A stretch of DNA of 64,000 nucleotides from Anticarsia gemmatalis. Its lineage: Eukaryota; Arthropoda; Insecta; Lepidoptera; Erebidae. Position 1 is the stretch's first letter. Every line of letters starts with the position of its first letter. The stretch is from contig NC_134776.1 in assembly GCF_050436995.1 (NCBI RefSeq), forward strand, positions 17,215,001-17,279,000. The letters are read 5' to 3'. The notes beneath the pieces are model-generated. The model had not been told where the DNA came from, searched no databases, and saw only the letters and a program-made list of their open reading frames with translations. Shown here piece after piece: positions 48,041 to 58,941 of the stretch. Made by a program: the position numbers and the translations under genes.

Positions 48041-48870
48041 ATTACGAAAAGAAAAACGTTACTGAAACTCCGTATTTATTTCAAATAATAATTACCTACA
48101 TAAATAACTAGTACAACTAATTTCATTACAAAACTAAACTATAAATATCTTTTAACATTAAACTAAACTAGAAATAATTAACAAAAAACAAAATATTTAC
48201 AATTACACAATATATTTACAATATAAAATATGCTTATAAAAGGAGTGCGTCACGCGTCGTAGAATTTCTCCTCACCATCATCGACTGGTAACGTACCCAG
48301 AATGCTGGCAGCATTGCCACGTTGGATGGCAATGGTAATTCTTTGACCCAAGTAAAGGGCAGCACCCTGGTCACGCGTAGCATCGACGAGACGCTTCGCA
48401 ATCTCTCGGTAGAGACTACGAGCACTCGGGCCCCACGGTCCTAAGGTTTCAACCCCAAACGGCACAAATACGTAATTACCAATAATATTACTATATTTGC
48501 GCCGCTTGAGGTTTTCTGCCGATGCGGGAGCAGCGCCGGCCATACCCACCGTACCTGGAATATGGGAAGGCGCCAAGGTGTCGACACAAGTTGCATCCCA
48601 AACCAAGGGCCTGCCCATACTTCAAGGCAACAACGACATACCGTCCGGCCTCTTCCCACCGTCGCGCACCAGCCCATTGGGTTCTAAAAGAGCTGGTACA
48701 CCCGCGGTGGCAAGAGACCGGCGAATTATGTCGTTTAGGTGGGCGTGACGCGGGAAACGACCCGCACTCTTATTACAAGAAAGACCATGGTGCCCGAGCT
48801 CGCCGACAGCTTCCCCGCAGTGACAACGATGCGGAGAAACACACGAGGCTCCTAAACGAAACTTTACTGA
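48041..48870 (-). pseudogene. LINE family R, best C-terminal copy
   Basis: Minus-strand order: knuckle remnant HCGEAVGELGHHGLSCNKSA, then RHAHLNDIIRRSLATAGVPA, LVRDGGKRPDGMSLLP, a stop where Trp is expected, then the 122-codon frame 48250-48618: MGRPLVWDATCVDTLAPSHI, FVPFGVETLGPWGPSARSLY, REIAKRLVDATRDQGAALYL, GQRITIAIQRGNAASILGTL, ending EEKFYDA. The KRPDG...VWDATC block is the candidate restriction-like nuclease core. The downstream helices (ARSLYREIAKRL..., RITIAIQRGNA) are conserved in all copies here and define the family. About 200 bp of AT-rich 3' untranslated region follows. Inactive because of the stop and the missing reverse transcriptase. Confidence 0.75.
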
Positions 48871-50075
48871 AACTTTATTCCAAACATTATATTTTAGTGT
48901 ATTTTGCTAGAAGTAAATGTCGAACGTTCGCTATTCTTTACCAACTATTAGGAAACCGCGATACTGAATTTTAAAGGTTTTAAATCTATGACTGGCTATC
49001 TGTTAAAAAAGCGATGATTTTTCCATTCTTCCAAGATATTGAATATATTGTCTTATTATTGGTATATTGTTACATAGATGGGAGCGGGTATCATTTAATT
49101 CCTTCTAGCGAACTATTGAACTATTTCAAATAATGTTTCATGGCATGTAGTTATCTAGACTAGCGTACCAAAGCTCCTTTGCTTTCCTATTCCTTAACGG
49201 AACGGGAGCGCAACAGGCGTTCTGTTCGAACAACCGTGAATCTTGTTACGTTTCATTAAAAGAGAAATTCTGAGTTCATTTTCTTTGATTCAATGTTTAT
49301 CTCTTATTGCAATGCGATTGCTTCCTCCGAGGGGAGAACACCTACATACATACATATTTACATTACAAAGATGTTTTTGACAGGGACAAAAAGAGGAAAC
49401 GGAGACTGTACATTACAGCTTAATTAAGAAAGAATAATGTTTTGTACTTTTTTCTCTCCTGTTAGACCGTCATCGGTAGAAATGGTTCGTTAATTAAATA
49501 AACACGGCTCGAATGCCCATAATTCTTCGGATTTCAGTACAATACGCGCACCACAAAACAACGTAATACGTTATACAAAATACACTATGGAATCCAGATT
49601 TAACGATGACAGTTTATTAAATTGTATCCAAGCCGCAACCTCATCTGAATGCCTTAATTAAATCCATCATAACTCGACACGGCTCTGATTTTAACGCTAA
49701 TTCGAAGGTGGCAACCCTATGCACTTTGTTTATCGTTGTTGACGGATGTGATGCAAGCGTGATAACCCTAGCTTCCGCACGTCTGATTCCTCAAGATAAC
49801 CCTAGCCGGCTTATTATGTTTACGGGAAATGCGTTAGTGGCAGCCCTTTCTCTTGTTGAACTTTGGTACTTCATTTAATGTGGTAATATTTTGTTCCGTA
49901 ACTAAATGTGATCTGTAGATTGTATTGTACTAGTGAAAATTCACAACATTCTTGGATTATTTAAGTAACTGTTAATGATTTTGTGTAAATGCTTTCCTTG
50001 CCCGAAGACAAGTTGAACTGAACTTACAATGTTAATATTCCTCAGATAATAATGTAGATAATAAAAACCTTAAGC
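48871..50075. other. No gene seen
   Basis: AT-rich with no domain or repeat recognised. Confidence 0.4.
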
Positions 50076-50149
50076 CCTTGTCTAAAAAAGGCGAATTTGC
50101 CGCGATCCTCTCGCGCAAATTTCGTAGAATTCGCCTCTTCTGGACAAGG
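50076..50149. repeat. 74-bp inverted repeat, MITE-like
   Basis: CCTTGTCTAAAAAAGGCGAA pairs with TTCGCCTCTTCTGGACAAGG with few mismatches, and a second inner pair is built on CGCGA. It looks like a very short inverted-repeat element. Confidence 0.7.
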
Positions 50150-50251
50150 TCTATGATAATGAAATAGTGGCTAGGCGCAGACAGATGCACGGACGATTCG
50201 CGTTAAGATTTAGTCTCCGTGACATAAAATTGCTTTACGAAGGGGAAATAA

Positions 50252-50484
50252 TCTATACTAATATTATAAAGCTGAAGACGTTGTTTGTTTGTTTGAACGC
50301 GCTAATCTCGGAAACTATTGGTCCGATTTGAAAAATTCTTTCAGTGTTAGATAGCCCATTTATCGAGGAAGGCTATCATCACGCTACGACCAATATGAGC
50401 AGAGTACCAGTGAAAAATGTTACAAAAACCGGGAAAATTATGATTCTCTTATGTGACGCAAGCGAAGTTGCGCGGGTCAGCTAG
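50252..50484 (+). mobile_element. Lep1-type Helitron, full length
   Basis: Begins TCTATACTAATATTATAAAG after A, contains TTTGTTTGTTTGAACGCGCT and GATAGCCCATTTATCGAGGA, and ends GACGCAAGCGAAGTTGCGCG, GGTCAG, CTAG (50481-50484) before T. That gives the A-T insertion site expected for Helitrons. The 3' CGCAAGCGAAGTTGCG can form the terminal hairpin. 233 bp, non-autonomous. Confidence 0.9.
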
Positions 50485-50829
50485 TAATATATAAAAGTCG
50501 CAACAGACAGTCATCTAAATGGTTCAAACGTTCCACCTTTTGTTACTGATCCGTGTTCAAGTAACAAATGAAATGTTGTAGACTAATTAACTTTGCTTTG
50601 AGTAAAATCCTGGTAGCTCTTGTCTTCACATTGTAGGTAGTTGAATTAAACTAAAAGCGAGAGTTAAAAACCTTCTTATTGTTAACTTTTGAGTCTTGTC
50701 TTTTGGACTTTGTTACATATACATTGGCTCTCTGATTACTGATTTATCAAACTATTTAGAACTACAATCATAAAAATCCAGAATTAAGGAAATATAGACA
50801 AAAACAAAATTTTTCGTTTCATATTTACA
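50485..50829. other. No gene seen
   Basis: Short AT-rich spacer without recognised motifs. Confidence 0.35.
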
Positions 50830-52566
50830 GTTCCAATATTAGTCTATTAACTGAGACGACTATCGGAACAAAAATCGCTGAAACCAAAGATGCCACTCCT
50901 CTCCCCTGATTTACATGCATGACTGCACACTTGTCCACATCAAATTCCATTCTGAGGGAATTACTGAAAACCTTCAACAATTCAACCAGATGTGGTTCGC
51001 TACACGTTCTCATCTCGCTACACGTTTTTTGTATCTCTTAATGCGGTATGCCCACGCGTAAACCTTCTGCTTCAGAAAGTCAATGCGCTCTGTGATCCGG
51101 GCATGGTAGTCTTGAGGACTTATATCAGTCCCCGTGAATGCTCGACGCACAAAGCGCATCACTCTCGGGCGCTATTGCCCGACCTAAAGCTTATAAGTTT
51201 GCCAATCATTACCCTTGCATCAGCAATACGACGTTCAATCCTGCACTGCCAGGCCGGTACAGCTGGCTTAGGTCGCATCCCTTTATCTTGTTGGAATTTA
51301 ACACCACCGATGCGACTGCATTGGCCGCGCAGTACAGTATTAAATGCACATCAATTAAATCATTACTGGTACAAATATAGTCGACCAGCAGCATATCCAT
51401 ACAACTAGCGCGATGTTTTTCCTGTGTGTGGGCAAATGAGATAAACGCGGCCTATTATGCGGAGGTGTGTTTCGATACTCCAGAATCGCATCCTCCGGAG
51501 CACTCCTCAATTAATTACTGCACTGGGTGCTCACAGAGGATACCGCTTCACCTACGTCCTCATCAGCAGGGCCGGAAGAGTCGGACGTAGTCTCTCATGG
51601 TGCGTTCAGACGCTCGCGTTCAAAGTGACATTCAACGAGCACACGCACGGGCACAAGCATGTAAACAGGCTGTTTGTGCGTGCGCCCGTGTGCGTGGTTG
51701 CGTTTGCCGCCGCTCGGGAGTACTGTCGGTTTTTTGGTCAAAAATCAAAGGCTGAATGTGCTTGTGCCTGTGTTCACAAGCGTTTGGTCGTACTACTAAC
51801 AATGATATTGTGTGTATGACTTCTATTTTCTATGAATTTTTAACATCCACCACCTTCTTTTTTGAACTCGATTTCGTCTTTCAGTTCGTATCCGGTCTGT
51901 ATGTTTGTTTTTCAATAAAAGTAAAGCAATCCTATAGCCGTAGCTGCCACAAAATGTACGTCCGTGTCGTCTCTCATGTTTGCGCTGACTAGCATACCCA
52001 TGAGCGAGTGAATAGCGTGCTTGGCTCACGCGAGCGCACGGGCTGCGTGCCGGGCTGCCCGGTTGTTTGCTTGCCAGGCTGCTTGCCATGCGTCTGAACG
52101 CAAGTGTCCCGTCATCAAGCAGGTGGCATCGCTGGATGGCACTTGATCCAATAGCCGTTGAACAGACACGTTGACAGCTGGTTCAAGCTCTCGAGGCAGA
52201 GACAGGATTCGACTACGGTACGCCGTGGGGTTGGCACCACCTCCCTCTGTAACCGCAAAGTATGCGCGCATGACATTCTTATTTAACTCTGATGTCCACT
52301 TCATGCACACTACCGCCGGTAGCGAGGACCCTGCTCTTAGCCGGTGGGCCACGGGATCCGAGGCGTGCTGGCGGCCGGCCACATCCCCGACGTACAGGTG
52401 GTGGCGACGATGGTGGCGTGTAGTACTCGTTGCTTGAAGTCGAGCTCGACGTCTCAACCTCAGCGGATGGTGCTGGTGCAGATTGCGATGGCTGCGAGGC
52501 GGAACTATGCGACGATCCCGGAGGTGGAGGATGTGTTCTTGGTCGCTCTCTTAGGCTATATGGCAT
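50830..52566 (-). pseudogene. LINE family R-type, N-terminal half with internal deletion
   Basis: Read on the minus strand: start MPYSLRERPRTHPPPPG (52566) with a Ser/Pro-rich tract; after a frameshift, WTSELNKNVMRAYF and YRSRILSLPRELEPAVNVS, a Myb/SANT-like N-terminal domain; an unrelated 0.5-kb insert (51602-52101); then ILEYRNTPPHNRPRLSHLP, PAWQCRIERRIADARVMIGK and PRVMRFVRRAFTGTDISPQD, KQKVYAWAYRIKRYKKRVAR (about 51190-51010), a conserved linker of these proteins. Immediately after, at about 51000, comes SNSLRMEFDVDKCAVMHVNQ, which belongs to the reverse transcriptase thumb. Most of the reverse transcriptase is therefore deleted. At least three frames are used. I place it with the C-terminal family R copies because this N-terminus and that C-terminus occur in one protein type I recall; the window does not prove it. 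Confidence 0.6.
51602..52101. mobile_element. 0.5-kb inverted-repeat element nested in a LINE
   Basis: Ends are the inverted 12-mers GCGTTCAGACGC (51602-51613) and GCGTCTGAACGC (52090-52101). Inside the left end a subterminal hairpin pairs ACACGCACGGGCAC-type sequence with GTGCGCCCGTGTGCG, and the right end is rich in GCACGGGCTGCGTGCC. The element interrupts the LINE N-terminal coding sequence after the codons for LMTGH. No clear target duplication was found, so the exact edges are uncertain. No transposase is encoded. Several short open frames across it are shadows. Confidence 0.65.
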
Positions 52567-53157
52567 TTTTCTTACATTGATATAATGTCTAACGTCCGTT
52601 TAACAACGTTTTTTGTAAAAAGGGGTCCAAAGTTTTGATTTAGCTTATTAAAATATAGATGTATTTGCATTTTTGTTGATTACTCTTATGTAATTTTTTT
52701 AATAATTTCAATAAATATTTCAGGTGCTTTTTTTTTGACATATGTCATGATGTCGTCGTGCCATAGAGATTATTTTATATATTTTCTAAGGATATAAATA
52801 TAAGATTTTTATTCTGAGCTAGTGACTGTAGTGAGGCATAATAGCATACGTAGTCTAGTCGCATATAGTCAGTAAACGATTTACCTACAAAAAATCCGTA
52901 AGTTTGTACTATCGGTTGTCTGTCAACGTAAAAGTATGATAAAGTGCTTTTTGGTGCAACAAGTTTATAGACGGGTGGCGGATACTTACGATAAACTCTT
53001 CATGTATCTACCGACCCATTTAAAGGCGCTCGCCGTGCGGAAGTGGTTATTTAGAGCACCAAATTAAGTCAAAGGCTTATAGGAGGCCTATTAACGGGCA
53101 TAGTACTACGATATACATGGGAGGAAATTCATAGGAAATATGCTATTTTCAGACATC
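52567..53157. other. No gene seen
   Basis: AT-rich, no recognised feature. Confidence 0.35.
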
Positions 53158-53283
53158 CTTCTTACTTTTTTAATATTAAAAATGCAGACTTTCGAGTACG
53201 TTCGGATGAATATTTGTTATGTTTCCCTCCCGTACTCAATGGATTGACAACATTATTTTGGTCCGGGATTTTTTTATCCAAGT
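53158..53283. repeat. Copy 1 of a local repeat
   Basis: Shares CTTACTTTTTTA-AT, AAATGCAGA, ACTCAATGGATT and TTTTATCCA in the same order with 54746-54820. The unit is of unknown origin. Confidence 0.5.
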
Positions 53284-53714
53284 AGAATCAAAATAAACAG
53301 ACTACATTTTTAATCAAAAAATTTGGTTAACGAAATACAAAGGTGCAGCTTGTAAAGTAACAGACATGTGTCGATACGTCAGTTACCACCGCATTGTATT
53401 AATTATTTTTTTGAATTTTACCTGCCCTCCGCCGTTTATCGGCAAAAATTGTGGTTAATATTTTTTGATTATTTTCGTATCACTTCAAGTGACAGGCTGT
53501 TAGTTGGGAATTTAAAATCTGATTGTTTGGTTTAAATTGTTTAAGCGGTAGTATTTGTATGTTCAATTTTGACAAAATGGAGCCTTGGCAAACTAACATA
53601 TGCAAAGGACTTTTATAAAAAATCGGGTAGAATTAATTGCATCGCATTGTTCGGTATCAATCAGCGATAAAAATCACTTAGCGAAATAAATTGAATGTTC
53701 TTTGCTTCTTTATG
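53284..53714. other. No gene seen
   Basis: AT-rich spacer before the transposase remnant. Confidence 0.35.
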
Positions 53715-54008
53715 TTATAAATGTTCATTCCCATTTATGACTGCTTGAAGACGTTCGCGCATATTACCTTGTATGTTTCGATAAAATATTTGGGCCAGTC
53801 TCTCACAGGTTTCTACTGCATGGTTAATTAAATTTTGTCGGGTACGTGATGTCTCGGGATCCGCTTGCATCATGAGAGTCTACAAATTTTCTATTGGTCT
53901 GAGACCTCGGCTCTTCGGTGGTAATAGAATCTCCAAAATTTGTTCTTTGTTTTCATCGAACCATTCTCTGCATGTACGTGCTTTGTTAGTTGGGTGGCCG
54001 TGAATGCA
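53715..54008 (-). pseudogene. Tc1/mariner-type transposase C-terminus
   Basis: The minus-strand frame reads CIHGHPTNKARTCREWFDEN, KEQILEILLPPKSRGLRPIE, NL, then TAG where the family has Trp (PIENLW), then continues TLMMQADPETSRTRQNLINH to ERLQAVINGNEHL and a stop. The block with H...AR...W(F)xEN and the PIENLW-like motif is the end of the DDE/D catalytic domain of Tc1-like transposases. The third catalytic Glu (PIE) is kept, while the two Asp upstream are gone. SPDLNP is altered to SRGLRP. No inverted repeats were found near it. Dead remnant. Confidence 0.75.
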
Positions 54009-54346
54009 TTTTACTTATAGACTAGTTTCTTAGCTATGCTATGCCATCACCAAAAAAACATAATTTAGTATAGTAGCCTATGCTATTAAATTGTCATTTA
54101 AACACAATCAGTTCCCTAGAGTCACCAGAATGCATCCAACTTCAAAATCTAACAGATATTCTTCCAGTTCTCACGGCATGCATATCGCGTGTTATTTTTC
54201 TATGAGAGAGATATATTTGCGTATTCGACGGCATGGATATTCTTATCATGTGAAATTATTACTTGTAATTAGCTTTAATAATTACGTTTGTAATATTGTT
54301 ATCTTTGCAATATGTGTCGCACCATTTACATATTTAAGTTTTAGCT

Positions 54347-54517
54347 GGTTTCCGGTGATTGATACTAGCTTCGTTAAGTTTATCCTTAACTTTCTTTAGG
54401 GCTGTTTCATTAGTACGAGTGAAACTGTTATTCTTGAAAGCGTTGAATTTTGTTATGTCATGTTTTTCGTTTTTTAACGTCGTAATTTTTAACAGGTAAC
54501 ATTCTTTTAGCTGAATA
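54347..54517. repeat. Copy 2 of a local repeat
   Basis: Aligns with 54821-54990 for about 165 bp (GGTTTCCGGTGAT, ATACTAGCTTC, ATTAGTACGAGTG, GTCATGTTTTTCGTTTTTT) in the same orientation, with roughly one difference in four bases. Confidence 0.75.
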
Positions 54518-54551
54518 AATATCCAAAATAAAAATCACTGATAAGAGTAGC

Positions 54552-54740
54552 ATATTTGCGCCGTTTGGGACTCTGCAGCTGTAGCAGCAGCGCCGGAACA
54601 AACCGACGTAATTAGAAGATATGCTGACGCAAATTGCGTCCCACACCAAAGGCCTATCCATCTTCCAAGTAGCATCGCCATACCATCTGGTTGCTTGGTC
54701 TCTTCCCATCCTCACGTGCCAGCCCATTAGGTTCAATAAC
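54552..54740 (-). pseudogene. LINE family R, short C-terminal fragment
   Basis: The minus strand carries WKMDRPLVWDAICV and, further on, GANMLLL, matching the GRPLVWDATCVDTLA region of the 36-kb and 48-kb copies at DNA level (GCGTCCCACACCAAAGGCC). It is cut on both sides and sits between two direct copies of a local repeat. Confidence 0.65.
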
Positions 54741-54745
54741 AGATT

Positions 54746-54990
54746 CTTACTTTTTTATATCACAAATGCAGATATTATGTGAGGACTCAATGGATTACTT
54801 TGTTCCGTACTTTTATCCAGGGTTTCCGGTGATGAATACTAGCTTCATTAAGTAAATCCCTAATCTTGTTTGTTGGCTGTTTAATTAGTACGAGTGTAAC
54901 TATTATTTTTGAATGCGTTCAATGTCGTTTGGTCATGTTTTTCGTTTTTTTGTACATCATAATTTAATAGGGAACATTTTTTTTAACAGA
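54746..54990. repeat. Copy 3 of a local repeat, longest
   Basis: The left third matches 53158-53283 and the right part matches 54347-54517, so the three together suggest one repeat unit of about 250 bp. No coding sequence and no terminal inverted repeat was seen. Confidence 0.65.
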
Positions 54991-55718
54991 ATTTATCTTG
55001 GCGATGCTAAAGGTAGCATCATCCACCATCGAATTTCATAATTGTTTGTGATGATTGGTCCTAGCATAGATGTCACTTACCTCCGGTTAAGTAGTACACG
55101 AGTCATTTTTTTCATTACAAAAAGAAGATATTTTTATTTAGGTAGCTTTAAAATATTTTTGGTAATAAAGATTTTCCTTGCATATTTTGTAACGAAGTGA
55201 TTACATACTCCTTGGAACTTTTTTCCATTTTATCCTAAATACGTAGATAACGCGTCATGATAAGCAATTCTCACATACACCCAAGATTTGTTCGACAACT
55301 TTTGGAACGCAAAGTTAACGATTGCTTAGACTATATAAGTATACATAAAGTTATTATATCCTGGCGAAATCGCTTGAGAATCTAATTTCCGCATTTTTAA
55401 AGTTTAAAATAAGTACAAAAAACTTAACTTACTTTGAGATACCTACGTATTTCTTGCTTTTCTGTTCAGGTACTGCATAGTAGTATAGCGACCAACTCAC
55501 TCAAAGCTTGTTCAAAGGTCTTTGCTTTACAAGTTCGCACTCGACGAGGCATCGAGCCAAAATACTTATAATTTTTCAATATTTCTTACTTTCATCAGAA
55601 AAGATTAAACCTCAGAAAATTATTTAGGTACGCTTTGTTTTTCGTTTAATTTGATGTCGATTCTAGCTTTAGACCGAATTCCGGCAATAACGCAGTAATA
55701 AATATTTTGTACAACCCA
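54991..55718. other. No gene seen
   Basis: AT-rich, no recognised feature. Confidence 0.4.
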
Positions 55719-55963
55719 AATTGTCCATAGTTAAACGGAAACGATCCAACCCACACAGACGTAGTTTCGAGATATTTAACTTTTAAGTTCAGATCACTTT
55801 AACTTTGGGGACTAACTCAGGACTATAACTTCATGGTGGGTTTGAATTTTACTTGGATTGTTTTCGTGATATTAAAATGTTAACTTCAAGGAGTGTTTTG
55901 GTATACATAACTCATTTTACCCATAGTGTGGGTTGGATCCTTTCCGTTTAACTATGGCCAATT
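55719..55963. mobile_element. 245-bp MITE with 38-bp inverted ends
   Basis: Ends AATTGTCCATAGTTAAACGG... and its complement ...CCGTTTAACTATGGCCAATT pair over 38 bp with only a few mismatches (inner part CGATCCAACCCACAC / GTGTGGGTTGGATC). The interior is non-coding. A target duplication is not clear, and the superfamily is unknown. Confidence 0.8.
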
Positions 55964-57126
55964 GATACTCTCATCTGTGACAACTACCATCTTTAATAGC
56001 TGATAATAAAAATGTGGTTTATTTAGTCAATATTGGTTTACTACAGTTGAATACTTACTAATTTATTTATTTTTTAATGTACTCTGTATGACCAACTTAC
56101 TTCATTAAACATTTAATTCAGGTAATCAAAATGTATTCACCATGATTTTCAACAAATGTTTTTTAAGAAAAGAACATTTTATAAACTTTAAGCTCTTAAG
56201 TGGTGCCGACGAAAATCTGCTGAGAAGAAACGAAGATTTTTATTCGGAACGCAAAAGCGAATATTGCAGCGACAGAAACAAACAAATAAAACTAAGTATA
56301 ACAAATCAGAAATATCTTAATAAAAGCGTCCAACAGGTCGGGAAACAACTACTTTAATGGCGAATAAAACAACTGTACAGTATTAAAAGCACAGGAATTA
56401 AAATAATGGACTCTATCATCCTACTAACTGTCGCGAGTTCCCTTTTTACTGAACAAATATTTGCGTTAGCTGCAATTTATTAAATGACCTTAGCGAAAGA
56501 TACAAAATAATATAGTTTTAATGTACCTGCTTCTCTGTTTTTGCTGTGCAATGCAGTGCATATGAAATATCAGCGCAGCGGCGCATCAAATAATTTAATT
56601 AACAACAAAAACAGGTATTAAGTTCGGGTAATGAGGACATTTCATTACGTCAATTTCGCACCGTATACTGTAGTAGTACGTTACACATAATTAACTTAAT
56701 ATTTCAACGAATTCGTCACTGTAAAAAAGCGGAAACTATGAAAGCAGATTAAAACTGCATATTCCACCAGATGACTTCGAAGAAAATTCGTAGTTGCCGC
56801 CCCTTGCAAGTGCTAACGGGGGCTAAAGCCAGGAATTTATTTATTAACAGTTATTTAGTTGATGTCCCACAAACCACTGACACAGTTTGACTGCGACTGT
56901 GACTTTAATAACATTATTTCAATGCTCAAAACATATTACTAAATAATTATTCGTTTAGTAAGTATCTTTAAATATTTCCTTCAATTTCTTCCTTTCTAAT
57001 GACCTACCTATCTTTGATATAGCCTTAAATACGCATTTATTGTGCAATAAAATTGTCCTTAAAGCCCAACACTCAAAACTATCCTTTCTCTTCGGGTCTT
57101 ACTAAAGTGATGATCATATATTATGT
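55964..57126. other. No gene seen
   Basis: The 71-codon frame 56142-56357 plus is basic and polar but matches nothing I know. Confidence 0.4.
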
Positions 57127-57262
57127 ACATACATAAAATCACGCTTTCAACCTATAGGGGTAGACAGAGACCAAAGAACACCACTTGCTACGATCCTTAC
57201 GTACTTCCTTACGTAGTGAAATCTCAAAGCACAGGACAGCTAGTGTATGAATAACTGTCAAC
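57127..57262 (-). pseudogene. LINE C-terminal fragment (DRSKW family)
   Basis: The minus strand encodes VRKDRSKWCSLVSVYPY with the DNA block GATCGTAGCAAGTGG and TGTCTACCCCTATAGG shared with 22070-22212. Only the protein end survives. Confidence 0.5.
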
Positions 57263-58694
57263 CTATTATGACACGGAAACAAGTACATTCGTACTACCTT
57301 ACATACCACATTATTCAAACATACCAAGCCCTGTTACCTAATGAATAGATATTGATCTGTAATGAAATACGAGCTGCGTATTAAGTATGTGTGTCATTCA
57401 GACATCCTTACTTTGTAACATGTAACTATTACTTAGTAGCTATCTTTATCTTTCCGCTGGCTTACACGGAGATTTATCTAGTGTCTATATGGATTTTTTT
57501 GTTTGTTTACTTTGTCGGGCTGAGAATATTGTTTCTTATAGACATTCTCGTACATAAGTACGATTAAATTAACGTTATTTTACTTGTAGAAATATGTTTA
57601 GATATTCGATGCCCGTAAACTCATTAAGTTCCACCACTTAAGTTTAGAATCTTTCACGTGTACCAAGTGTGGATTAGTGACATTGCATACCTTGATACAT
57701 GCATACCGTAAAATTTGATTTGAACCCGGGATTACCTCAGGCCTTTACTAAAAACCCACACTCGCACAATTTATACCATTGGGATGACCCAAGTTACTGG
57801 CTTATATGAATAAGGCAGTAACTGGCTTTCTTAATTGAACATATTATCATATAGAGCCGTGAGCACGAATATGCATACACTCAATATTTACAAATAAAAC
57901 AAGCTATGGTAATATGTTGGTTTTATTGATTTTTTATGGCGTTATGAAAATTAAATTGCAACGTTAGAATAACAAATACGTTCAACACCTTGTTCCGAAA
58001 AAAATAGGCCGGGAACAAAGGTAAACATATATTTTTTTTACTTTTTCTAAAGACAACTTGGGTTAAAATTTTAAAGAAACTTTTGAATTTAAACTAAAGA
58101 AAATATATTATATATGCAGATACTACAGAATTTAAAATCAAAATATTATTCAAAAGACACGTAACATGTTATCACACACATCATTGCATATTGTCTGGTA
58201 ATGACTACGTAATCTTAGTCTAGCTCCATACTGTCATATTATTTTATCTAGACGTACATTAATTTCTGACTAGAACACAGACGCGACACACAAATTACGT
58301 GATTTATTGAGTAAACGAAACCGGTTTTTTATTATTAATACATATTTTTTGTTATGAATTAGTGGTAGCTTCAGTGAGTTTGGCAATTTAAAATATTCTA
58401 GACCAACATGAAGAGTATCATACATAAATAATTCGTAAAGAGTAAGAAACTTAGATACTTGTATTACGACCGTCACAGTATTTTTGACAACGGCCGCACA
58501 ACATTTATTTTGGTTGTCACTGAGATTAAGATAAACTTACAACTACGGATACATGGAATGTGAAACAACTATTGTTTTATGAATCAAACAAATAATATAA
58601 TTCATTGTTCACGACTCTTGTACTGTGTGGTAGTGATTATTGTAAGGTAAGCATTATGCTTTACATATTAGAATTTGAACTAAACACATTTTAC
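57263..58694. other. No gene seen
   Basis: AT-rich, no recognised feature. Confidence 0.4.
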
Positions 58695-58695
58695 A

Positions 58696-58941
58696 TTGAT
58701 TTTATTGTTGCAAAGATTGCGACGCACCGAGCGCTCAATCTCCTTATATTTTCGTGCCGTCAAAGGGGTAGTTTATTGCTATTCACGTTGCACATTCTCA
58801 ATATCCGGTCAGCAAGCTAGTACGGACAATTTGCTACGTAACGGCACGCCCGTGTTTCCTGTAGGGTCGGCAGAGGAGACACGCAGACACCCACTTTGCA
58901 GCCAGTTAAGTCCTATATTGCTATTATGGAGGGCCAGCTGA
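58696..58941 (+). other. Unassigned 81-codon frame with coding-like end
   Basis: The last third of the frame reads GTPVFPVGSAEETRRHPLCS, then QLSPILLLWRAS. It is richer in GC and more hydrophilic than nearby DNA. I suspect a retroelement fragment but cannot name it. Confidence 0.2.
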
